The notes under the pieces: generated by a model
What the model was told of the DNA's origin: nothing
The model's input: only the letters and a program-made list of their open reading frames with translations
The model's database searches: none
Position numbers and translations under genes: made by a program
Assembly: GCA_022729835.1 (NCBI GenBank)
Contig: DZBC01000058.1
Span: 1 to 10,304 of the forward strand
Direction: 5' to 3'
DNA: 10,304 nucleotides
Source of the DNA: Sulfuricurvum sp.
Lineage (GTDB): Bacteria; Campylobacterota; Campylobacteria; Campylobacterales; Sulfurimonadaceae
Shown: one piece after another, positions 1 through 6,070 of the stretch
How the letters are laid out: each line of letters begins with the position of its first letter
Numbering within the stretch: the stretch's first letter is position 1

Positions 1-1
1 A

Positions 2-406
2 CTCAATGTCTACACTTCATACACCTACAACAACTCAGAATACTCTGAGAGCAATCCTGCTGAGGGAATCATCGAAGGCAAAAAAGTGGTCGCACAAGCC
101 GAAAACATGTTCGCTATCGATCTTACCTACACCAATAACGGCTACCTGCTGGGCATGAACGCCAAATACACCGGCGAGCGCTTCAGCAAACTGAATAACT
201 CCGAAAAAGCACCCGATTACACCCTCGTGGGTCTGGTTGCCGGATACAACAAAAACATCAAAGACAGCTTTATCAAGAACCTCAACGCTCAAGTCAACGT
301 CTATAACCTGACTGATGAAGAGTATCTTGCAAGCGTGTACAACCCAGGTACTTACTACCTCGGCGCACCGCGCAACGTCACCTTTACCCTCGGCGGAAGC
401 TTCTAA
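2..406 (+). CDS. TonB-dependent receptor, C-terminal part (5' end outside window)
   Basis: This is the last 134 codons of an outer-membrane beta-barrel; the frame is open from the window edge to TAA at 404-406. The sequence has alternating aromatic/polar strands typical of a barrel (LNVYTSYTYNN, NGYLLGMNAKYTGERF, LNAQVNVYNLTDEEYL). It ends in the usual receptor closing pattern: a VYNLTDEEY 'NLFD'-like element, a PGTYYLGAPRNVTFTLGGSF last strand, and a C-terminal Phe, which is the signal read by the BAM assembly machinery. Family knowledge: such receptors import siderophores, vitamins or other ligands using TonB energy. The ligand cannot be told because the plug and most of the barrel are missing. 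A terminator follows directly, so this gene probably ends its own transcript. By eye its base composition is more AT-rich than that of the three genes after it. A porin-like barrel is the alternative, but the C-terminus favours a TonB receptor. Confidence 0.85.
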   Translation, partial: LNVYTSYTYNNSEYSESNPAEGIIEGKKVVAQAENMFAIDLTYTNNGYLLGMNAKYTGERFSKLNNSEKAPDYTLVGLVAGYNKNIKDSFIKNLNAQVNVYNLTDEEYLASVYNPGTYYLGAPRNVTFTLGGSF

Positions 407-412
407 AACACC

Positions 413-440
413 CTCTCCCCTTTGCGGGAGGGCCTTTTCT
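413..440 (+). terminator. Rho-independent terminator after the first TonB receptor
   Basis: A stem of 7 bp can form between 413-419 and 426-432 (CCTCTCCC-side against GGGAGGG, one G-U pair) with a 6-nt loop, followed by CC and a TTTT run. It starts 7 nt after the stop codon. The U tract is short, so termination may be partial. Confidence 0.65.
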
Positions 441-445
441 CCTAG

Positions 446-459
446 CCTTACATGTAAGG
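446..459. repeat. Intergenic copy of the TTACATGTAA palindrome (14-bp perfect form)
   Basis: The core TTACATGTAA is at 448-457 and symmetry extends to CCTTACATGTAAGG, 14 bp. This is the only one of seven exact copies in the window that lies outside a coding region. It sits between the terminator and the ribosome site of the next gene, so it could be an operator, but the copies inside genes argue for a general genome motif. Confidence 0.75.
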
Positions 460-466
460 TTTGCAT

Positions 467-472
467 AAAAGG
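467..472 (+). promoter_or_regulatory. Ribosome binding site deciding the ATG start at 479
   Basis: AAAAGG lies 6 nt before ATG 479. The longer in-frame reading from TTG 461 would put this site inside the coding region and would add a Lys/Arg-containing extension before the signal peptide. The ATG with MKKTVLLSV is therefore preferred. Confidence 0.6.
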
Positions 473-478
473 CTGTTG

Positions 479-2167
479 ATGAAAAAAACTGTTTTGCTCA
501 GCGTGTGTATTGCCGCCATAGCCAATGATCTCTACGAAGTAACGGCAAAACCGTTGGGTGCGGCGCTGCGTAGCGAGATCGACTTTTTCGCTCCAGCCGC
601 CTTGCAAAGCCGCGTCATGAACCTGCAGCAATCCTCCCCCTACCTCTATAGCCCCGTAAAAGAGGGGATGCAAGGGGATGCGCTGTTGCTGGGCACTGAA
701 GGGATACGGCTCACCAACGCCCTCTTTCGAAGCGGCCCCAACCAATACTTTAGCTTCATCCCCCGCGCATTTATGCAGGGCATCGAAGAGGACGCCGCGC
801 TTCGCAGCCTGCAAAACAACGGTATCGGCGGCGAGATCAATCAGCGTCTTGGTATCAAGCACAGCGGCATCGGGGGAAGTTACACCCACTACAACCAAGG
901 CGCAGAGGGCTTAGGAACCTACAAAGATGCTCACTACGCCGCAGGGGTCAATGCCATAAAAACCCAAAATCACCACGACACTTTAGGTGAAGTCCCACAC
1001 TCCGCGTATAACCAAAAGTCGCTCTACGCCGAAACAACCGCACTGCCATCGCACCGCATGATCGCGCTCTATAGCCAAAGCGACGATGTGGCGCGCACCG
1101 ACAACTACACCCGCGACGTGCCTTATGATTATGAGCTGCAGCGATATTTACATGTAAGCGATCACTTTGCATATGGCGAGACCTCGGGCAATCTCTCCTA
1201 CCAGCGTTTTGAAGAGCGTATCGACGCCAATGGTGCGCCGACCGAGTCGCTTGATGATATGTACGGCATGACCCTCTCGCACGCGCTGGGCGAATCGCTG
1301 CTGCTGAGTCTGAGTGACTATTATGAGCGCATCGCCTACAACGACGCCCACTTTAGCCACAACACCTTTAGCGCGCAAATGGCCTATCTGGATTATTTTG
1401 GCGATGTGGAAGTGCTGATCGCTTACAGCTTTGCCAACGCCTCGATCAGCGGCGATAGCGTGCATCACTTCAATGCGCACGGCGGCTCCTTTCGGGCGGG
1501 TTATGGAGGCGCCTTTGCGTCGGTGTCGCAGAGCTACCGCTTCCCCTCAATCACCAACCTCGCCACCGCCATCTTGAGCGAAAAGGGGATCGACCTGCCT
1601 AACGACGACCTCAAACATGAGCGCGCCACCACCTACGCGCTGGGCTTTGAACATGAGCAGATACGCTTCAAGCTCTACTACCGCATCCTTGATGATCTGA
1701 TTTTGCGTATGCCCACAGCGCAGCAGATAGAGGGGGAGCAGGCCTATGAGACGATCAACGCCGATTCGGGCTTTGCCACCGGAGCACTTTTACATGGTAG
1801 CCAAAGCTTCGGCGCGCTACACACCTACGCCACACTCGAATACACCTATGGGGAGACCAACCGCGACTTTCTCAGCAAAATCACCCCCTTGCGCGCCACC
1901 GTGCTCGCACAATACCGCGACCTCTTCGCCCAGTACGCCTACGCCCACCAAGGGGTGCATCTGAGCCAATCCGATCAAAAGGACGTGCGCATCGTCGGCC
2001 ACAATGAGGGCTACAGCATTGTTGATCTGGGCTATCGCTTCAAGGAGGGAGCGCACGCGGCCAGAGTGTTGCTGCACAACCTTTTTGACGCTGAAGGTCG
2101 GGTGATGGCCAGCTCCGTCGATCTGCCGGGTCGCTCCTTTAGCCTCTCGTACATGTACACATTTTAA
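479..2167 (+). CDS. Short TonB-dependent receptor with abbreviated plug
   Basis: This 562-residue protein is a predicted outer-membrane receptor. Residues 1-15 form a Sec signal peptide (MKKTVLLSVCIAAIA). Right after it, DLYEVTAKP (18-26) resembles a TonB box (D-x-V-V-T-A). Residues about 60-95 keep the late plug element: GDALLLGTEGIRLTN followed by ALFRSGPNQYFSFIP, close to the DGVRLNN...FRSGPNQY pattern of receptor plugs. GIGGEINQRL (116-124) stands where plugs have GAIGGVVN. The barrel shows YRFPSITNL (about 360) and DLKHERATTYALGFEHE, both classic receptor signatures. It ends HNLFDAEGR...DLPGRSFSLSYMYTF with C-terminal Phe. The plug is only about 100 residues and the whole protein is shorter than the 650-800 usual for the family. 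The gene leads an operon with two phosphatases (next start 9 nt downstream), so its ligand may be a phosphorylated compound or a hydrolysis product; that is inference. The start ATG 479 was chosen from the ribosome site. Confidence 0.85.
   Translation: MKKTVLLSVCIAAIANDLYEVTAKPLGAALRSEIDFFAPAALQSRVMNLQQSSPYLYSPVKEGMQGDALLLGTEGIRLTNALFRSGPNQYFSFIPRAFMQGIEEDAALRSLQNNGIGGEINQRLGIKHSGIGGSYTHYNQGAEGLGTYKDAHYAAGVNAIKTQNHHDTLGEVPHSAYNQKSLYAETTALPSHRMIALYSQSDDVARTDNYTRDVPYDYELQRYLHVSDHFAYGETSGNLSYQRFEERIDANGAPTESLDDMYGMTLSHALGESLLLSLSDYYERIAYNDAHFSHNTFSAQMAYLDYFGDVEVLIAYSFANASISGDSVHHFNAHGGSFRAGYGGAFASVSQSYRFPSITNLATAILSEKGIDLPNDDLKHERATTYALGFEHEQIRFKLYYRILDDLILRMPTAQQIEGEQAYETINADSGFATGALLHGSQSFGALHTYATLEYTYGETNRDFLSKITPLRATVLAQYRDLFAQYAYAHQGVHLSQSDQKDVRIVGHNEGYSIVDLGYRFKEGAHAARVLLHNLFDAEGRVMASSVDLPGRSFSLSYMYTF
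1148..1157. repeat. TTACATGTAA palindrome inside the TonB receptor gene
   Basis: Exact copy, read in frame as Leu-His-Val with the next codon Ser (YLHVSDHF). The right flank is GC. Confidence 0.8.
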
Positions 2168-2176
2168 GGAGATTTC

Positions 2177-4906
2177 ATGCACTTTTTACTCACCTTGCTG
2201 CTGGGCCTTTCGCTCTTTGCCCAAACCCCGTTGCCCACCAACGCCTTCATCACCCCCGAAGCGGCCAAAGGAGCGCACTTTAGCCAGCTCGATCCCAAGC
2301 TCAGCCATCTTCCAGAGTTTCGCGCCGGTCAGGCGGTCGCAACGGCGCTGAGTCCCGATGAGCGCACCTTGCTGGTGCTCACCAGCGGCTACAACCGCAT
2401 CAATACGCCAGAAGGCGCCATCGACGTCAACGCCTCTAGCGAATATATCTTTGTCTTTGACCTAAGCGCCGCCCCCGCACGCCAGACGCAGGTACTCAAA
2501 GTGCCCAACACCTTTTATGGCATAGCGTGGCATCCCAGCGGAGCGCACTTCTATGCCAGCGGCGGGGTGGACGATTGTCTTTATCGCTACATTCAGGCCA
2601 AAGGCGTATGGACGCTCGATCAAACACTCGCACTGGGCCACAATGAGGGCCTGGGTATCGATATGAAACCGATGGCCGCCGAGATCGCCATCAACGCACA
2701 AGGCACCCTCGCCGCCATCACCAATATGATGAACGACTCGGTAAGTTTGATTGATCTTAAAAGCTTCACCGTGCTCGATGAGCAAGACTTGCGCCCAGGC
2801 AAACAAAACAGCGCCATGCGTGGCGTTGCCGGAGGGGAATACCCCTTTGGCGCTGCTTTTGTAGGGGACAAACTCTACGTTGCCTCCATGCGTGACAACG
2901 AAATCGTTCTCTTACATGTAAAGCAAAACCGCTTACATGTAAGCGCGCGCATCCCCTCACCCAGCCAACCCACCAGACTGCTCGCACACGGCCATGAGCT
3001 TTTTATTGCCCAAAGCCGCAGCGACACCATCGGCGTCATCGACACCCGCAGCGATACCATGATCGGCACTTTTAGCGCGACCGCCCCACACCATCTGCTC
3101 ACTCAAAGCCATCTCAAAGGCGCCAACCCCAACGCCATGGCACTCTCCAAAGACGCCAACACCCTCTATGTCACCAACGGCGGTATCAATGCCGTCGCAC
3201 TGATTGATCTGCGGCGTGAACACGGGCGCGTTTATGGCGACGTGCGCGGCTTGATCCCCACCGGATGGTACCCCACTGATCTGAGCCTACGTAATGATCG
3301 GCTCTATGTGATCAACGCCAAAAGCCCCTCAGGTCCCAATGTCGGCGATTGCCGCGACAATCTGCGCACCGATGAGAATGCCAGCCTTACATGTAAAGCC
3401 AAAAATCTCTACACGTGGCAGACCAAAAAGGCAGGCTTTTTGGAGTTCACACTACCCGATCAGCGCGAACTTGAACGCCTCAGCAATATCGTCGCGCGCA
3501 ACAACGGCTTTATCCAAAGCGAAGCCCAAAAAAAGGCGCAGGCAACCATGAGCTTTTTACGCTCCAAAATCGAACATGTGATCTATGTCGTCAAAGAGAA
3601 CCGCAGCTACGACCAAGTCCACGGCGCGATGGAGATCGGCGATGGCGACGCGTCGCTCTCTCTCTTTCCTGAGCCCATCACCCCCAACCACCACGCCCTT
3701 GCCCGAAACTTTGTCCTTTTTGACAACTTTCTTGACAGCGGCTCTTCAAGCAATGACGGCTGGGTCTGGACGACCGCCGCCCACACCACCGAATACACCG
3801 AAAAAAACATCGCCATCCACTACGCCAGTCGCGGTCTTAGCTATGACAACGAAGGGCAAAACCGCAACATCAATCTGGGCCTCGCCGATCCGCTCGAGCG
3901 TGCCAAAGAGGATGTGCGCGCGCCCAAAGACCCCGATCTTCTACCGGGCATCGCCGACGTGGCCGCCCCCGATGGCCCAAACAACGCGCCAAATGCCGGC
4001 TACATCTGGGACGCAGCGCTACGCGCAGGGCTGGAAGTGCGTAACTACGGCTTTTATGTTGATGAAGAGCGCTATTACCTCGATCCCGCTCACCCCTCGT
4101 TTGTGCGCCTGCATCCGCGCCCCTATGAGGCCAACATAACCCAAGCCTACCCCAATAAAGCCTCTTTGCGCGACGTCACCGACCCCTACTTTCGCGGCTA
4201 CGATATGAAATACCCCGATTTGTGGCGTTTTCATGAGTGGAAGCGGGAGTTTGAGGGCTTTGTAAAGGCGGGCCAATTGCCGCACCTGATGCTGGTGCGC
4301 TTCCCGCACGATCACTTCGGCGCTTTTGGAGCGGCCGTCGCGGGGGTCAACACACCGCTAACCCAAATGGCCGACAACGACTACGCTACGGGGCTACTCG
4401 TCGAAGCCATTGCCAAAAGCCCCTTTGCGCACAACACCCTGATCTTTATCATCGAAGATGACGCGCAAGACGGCGCCGATCATGTGGACAGCCACCGTAG
4501 CATCGCTTACATCGTGGGACCCTACGTCAAGCAAGGCGCGGTGGTCAATACCCGCTACACGACGGTAAGTATGCTGCGCACCATCGAAGAGGTGCTGGGC
4601 TTGCAACCGCTGGGGCTCAATGACGCGATGGCACTACCGATGAGCGAAGCATTTGATCCCAAGCAGAAAGAGTGGCGCTATCAAGCGCTCATCCCCGACG
4701 TGCTTTATCATACCGATCTTGAGCTGCCCAAACGCACCCGCACCACCCCGCTACTGCCAAAAGACCATGACTACCGCTACTGGGAGCGGGCAATGGAAGC
4801 TCAGGACTTCAACACCGAAGACAACCTCGATGCCAAAGCCTTCAACCAAGCGCTCTGGAAGGGGCTCAAAAACGAGCCGCTCCCCCAACAACTTCAAGGA
4901 GAATAG
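2177..4906 (+). CDS. YncE-type beta-propeller fused to alkaline-phosphatase-superfamily phosphoesterase
   Basis: This 909-residue periplasmic or secreted enzyme matches the architecture often named 'bifunctional YncE family protein/alkaline phosphatase family protein'. Residues 1-16 are a Sec signal peptide. Residues about 50-390 are a YVTN/YncE-like propeller, shown by repeats such as ALSPDERTLLVLTSG, GIAWHPSGAHFYASG, AINAQGTLAAITN, and NAMALSKDANTLYVTNGGINAVALIDL. From about 466 comes the phosphoesterase domain: IEHVIYVVKENRSYDQVHG (E474, N475, R476), SGSSSNDGW (about 521-529, a possible nucleophile serine), PHDHFG (H711-H713) and EDDAQDGADHVDSHR (E760, D761, D762, H769, H773), which are the usual metal-binding spots of the PF04185-like fold. 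The start ATG has AAGGAG at 2166-2171, overlapping the stop codon of the receptor gene. The TAG stop abuts the next ATG. The substrate is unknown; phosphomonoester, phosphodiester or phospholipid headgroup cleavage are all possible for this superfamily. No key motif looks lost. Confidence 0.88.
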   Translation: MHFLLTLLLGLSLFAQTPLPTNAFITPEAAKGAHFSQLDPKLSHLPEFRAGQAVATALSPDERTLLVLTSGYNRINTPEGAIDVNASSEYIFVFDLSAAPARQTQVLKVPNTFYGIAWHPSGAHFYASGGVDDCLYRYIQAKGVWTLDQTLALGHNEGLGIDMKPMAAEIAINAQGTLAAITNMMNDSVSLIDLKSFTVLDEQDLRPGKQNSAMRGVAGGEYPFGAAFVGDKLYVASMRDNEIVLLHVKQNRLHVSARIPSPSQPTRLLAHGHELFIAQSRSDTIGVIDTRSDTMIGTFSATAPHHLLTQSHLKGANPNAMALSKDANTLYVTNGGINAVALIDLRREHGRVYGDVRGLIPTGWYPTDLSLRNDRLYVINAKSPSGPNVGDCRDNLRTDENASLTCKAKNLYTWQTKKAGFLEFTLPDQRELERLSNIVARNNGFIQSEAQKKAQATMSFLRSKIEHVIYVVKENRSYDQVHGAMEIGDGDASLSLFPEPITPNHHALARNFVLFDNFLDSGSSSNDGWVWTTAAHTTEYTEKNIAIHYASRGLSYDNEGQNRNINLGLADPLERAKEDVRAPKDPDLLPGIADVAAPDGPNNAPNAGYIWDAALRAGLEVRNYGFYVDEERYYLDPAHPSFVRLHPRPYEANITQAYPNKASLRDVTDPYFRGYDMKYPDLWRFHEWKREFEGFVKAGQLPHLMLVRFPHDHFGAFGAAVAGVNTPLTQMADNDYATGLLVEAIAKSPFAHNTLIFIIEDDAQDGADHVDSHRSIAYIVGPYVKQGAVVNTRYTTVSMLRTIEEVLGLQPLGLNDAMALPMSEAFDPKQKEWRYQALIPDVLYHTDLELPKRTRTTPLLPKDHDYRYWERAMEAQDFNTEDNLDAKAFNQALWKGLKNEPLPQQLQGE
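2912..2921. repeat. TTACATGTAA palindrome, first of a close pair
   Basis: Exact copy in the propeller part of the fusion gene, read as Leu-His-Val (LLHVKQN). The next exact copy starts 21 bp downstream. Confidence 0.8.
2933..2942. repeat. TTACATGTAA palindrome, second of a close pair
   Basis: Exact copy starting 21 bp after the previous one, on the same codon phase, read as Leu-His-Val-Ser. The spacing equals seven codons and about two helical turns. Confidence 0.8.
3387..3396. repeat. TTACATGTAA palindrome in a different codon phase
   Basis: Exact copy in the linker region after the propeller. Here the codons are CTT ACA TGT AAA (Leu-Thr-Cys-Lys), not TTA CAT GTA. This shift shows that the repeat is conserved as DNA and not as a peptide. 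Confidence 0.8.
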
Positions 4907-5986
4907 ATGAAAACCCTCTTACATGTAAGCCTTCTGGCGCTGTGGCTACCGATACAGGCTATTGAAACCATCGCCTTTGGCTCTTGTGCCAACCAGTACC
5001 ATGAGCAGCCGATCTGGCATAGCATTGCCAAGCATAAGCCTGAACTGATGATCATGCTCGGCGACAACGTCTATGCCGACGTCGAAGATACGTGGATCGA
5101 AGAGGCCCGCACCAAAGGGCGCTCCGATGCTCTGGATGCCCAAGTGAAGCGCCATATTCAAGCGCAATACGACGCGCTCTCAGAGAACAAGGGCTTTAAA
5201 GCACTGCGCGCGCAGATCCCCTTTGTCGCGACATGGGACGACCACGATTTTGGCAAAGACGATAGGGGCAGCGATTTTCCCTTTATCGACCTCTCTAGAG
5301 AAATATTTCTCGATTTTTGGCAAGAGGGCGCAGATTCGCCGCGCCGAAACCAAAAAGAGGGCATTTACAGTGCTTACATGTACGGCGATGTGGGCAAGCG
5401 CGTACAGGTAATCTTGCTTGATTCACGCACCCTGCGTAGCGCTCAGTTTCCTGTAGACAAAGCGACCTACGAAGAGCGCCAAAAGCGCAATATGGGCCCC
5501 TACCTTGCCAATCCAGACGCCAAAGCGCAGATGCTAGGAGCAGAGCAATGGAGCTGGCTAGAGGCGCAACTGCGCCAAAACGCCGATCTGCGCATCATCG
5601 GCTTTTCGATCCAGTTTCTCGCGGATTTCACGGGTTGGGAGAGCTGGGCCAACTTCCCCAAAGAGCGCGAACGCTTACTCTCGCTGATCGCCAAAACCCG
5701 CGCCGAACACATCATAATGCTCAGCGGTGATACCCACTGGGCGGAGCTAAGCCACCTCAGTGATCCGCGCAGCTACGGCTTTTGGGAGCTCACCTCCAGC
5801 GGGCTTAGCGAAGAGTGGAGCAACGTATCTCCCAACCAAAATCGTATCGGCGCACCCTACGCCAAAGCCAATTTCGGTTTGATCCGCATTGACTGGGAGG
5901 CGCGCGCACTCGCACTGGAGATCCGAAATGAGGCCGATGAAGTGATCATCACCCAGAAGATCCCCTTTGAGACAATGGAGTTTTGA
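4907..5986 (+). CDS. PhoD-like alkaline phosphatase
   Basis: This 359-residue protein matches the metallophosphatase core of the PhoD family (PF09423 type), enzymes that split phosphomono- and diesters outside the cytoplasm with calcium/iron cofactors. Residues 1-18 look like a Sec signal peptide (MKTLLHVSLLALWLPIQA). Motifs in order: FGSCANQ (24-30), LGDNVYAD (51-58), TWDDHDFG (109-116), ILLDSRTLR (169-177), and SGDTHWAE (273-280), which supply the expected Asp, Asn, Cys and His metal ligands. Classical PhoD proteins are longer (over 500 residues), carry an N-terminal beta domain and use the Tat route. This one lacks that domain and shows no twin-arginine motif, so it belongs to the short form. 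ATG 4907 directly follows the TAG of the fusion gene, with AAGGAG at 4896-4901, so the two genes are translationally coupled. The pairing suggests stepwise removal of phosphate from one substrate. An iterated palindrome lies within the signal-peptide codons. Confidence 0.9.
   Translation: MKTLLHVSLLALWLPIQAIETIAFGSCANQYHEQPIWHSIAKHKPELMIMLGDNVYADVEDTWIEEARTKGRSDALDAQVKRHIQAQYDALSENKGFKALRAQIPFVATWDDHDFGKDDRGSDFPFIDLSREIFLDFWQEGADSPRRNQKEGIYSAYMYGDVGKRVQVILLDSRTLRSAQFPVDKATYEERQKRNMGPYLANPDAKAQMLGAEQWSWLEAQLRQNADLRIIGFSIQFLADFTGWESWANFPKERERLLSLIAKTRAEHIIMLSGDTHWAELSHLSDPRSYGFWELTSSGLSEEWSNVSPNQNRIGAPYAKANFGLIRIDWEARALALEIRNEADEVIITQKIPFETMEF
4919..4928. repeat. TTACATGTAA palindrome in signal-peptide codons of the PhoD-like gene
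   Basis: Exact copy at codons 5-8, read Leu-His-Val-Ser. It places a His in the hydrophobic part of the signal peptide, which is unusual there and fits the idea that the DNA motif is tolerated in weakly constrained spots. Confidence 0.8.
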
Positions 5987-5994
5987 GTCTCTTT

Positions 5995-6025
5995 GGCTTA
6001 GTCAGGCAAACCGCTCTTCTAAGCC
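5995..6025. repeat. Inverted repeat between the phosphatase and exopolysaccharide operons
   Basis: GGCTTAG (5995-6001) and CTAAGCC (6019-6025) are perfectly complementary over 7 bp with a 17-nt loop. It begins 9 nt after the PhoD-like stop. There is no T run after it, so it is a poor intrinsic terminator. The right arm lies 8 nt before the TATAAT box, so an operator for the downstream promoter is the other reading. Confidence 0.45.
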
Positions 6026-6033
6026 GGCTTCAC

Positions 6034-6039
6034 TATAAT
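6034..6039 (+). promoter_or_regulatory. Probable -10 box of the exopolysaccharide operon
   Basis: A perfect TATAAT lies 32 nt before the GTG start at 6071. No good -35 hexamer is seen at 17-18 bp upstream (CCGCTC or near). A missing -35 box would be consistent with an activator-dependent promoter or with lineages whose promoters rely on the -10 box. The inverted repeat at 5995-6025 overlaps the region where an activator or repressor would bind. Confidence 0.5.
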
Positions 6040-6060
6040 CTCAAAAAATTTTCGCGCAAA

Positions 6061-6066
6061 AAGGAG
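6061..6066 (+). promoter_or_regulatory. Ribosome binding site supporting GTG start at 6071
   Basis: AAGGAG ends 4 nt before GTG 6071 and only 1 nt before TTG 6068. The GTG is the more workable start. ATG 6078 is out of frame. Confidence 0.55.
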
Positions 6067-6070
6067 TTTG

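Noticed and set aside
461..478. TTG start at 461 for the short receptor
   Set aside because: The ribosome site AAAAGG lies after it and the ATG at 479 begins a clean signal peptide.
407..478. PhoB box or FNR/CRP-type operator upstream of the phosphatase operon
   Set aside because: No tandem CTGTCAT-like units or TTGATnnnnATCAA-like site is seen; the only symmetric element is the palindrome that also occurs inside genes.
35..898. Long minus-strand open frame of 287 codons
   Set aside because: It runs antisense across two clear TonB receptor genes and the terminator between them, has no recognisable domain, and both plus-strand frames show real family motifs.
3585..4139. Plus-strand 184-codon frame within the fusion gene
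   Set aside because: It is a Thr/Pro/Ser-rich shadow of the phosphoesterase domain, whose metal-binding motifs lie in the other frame.
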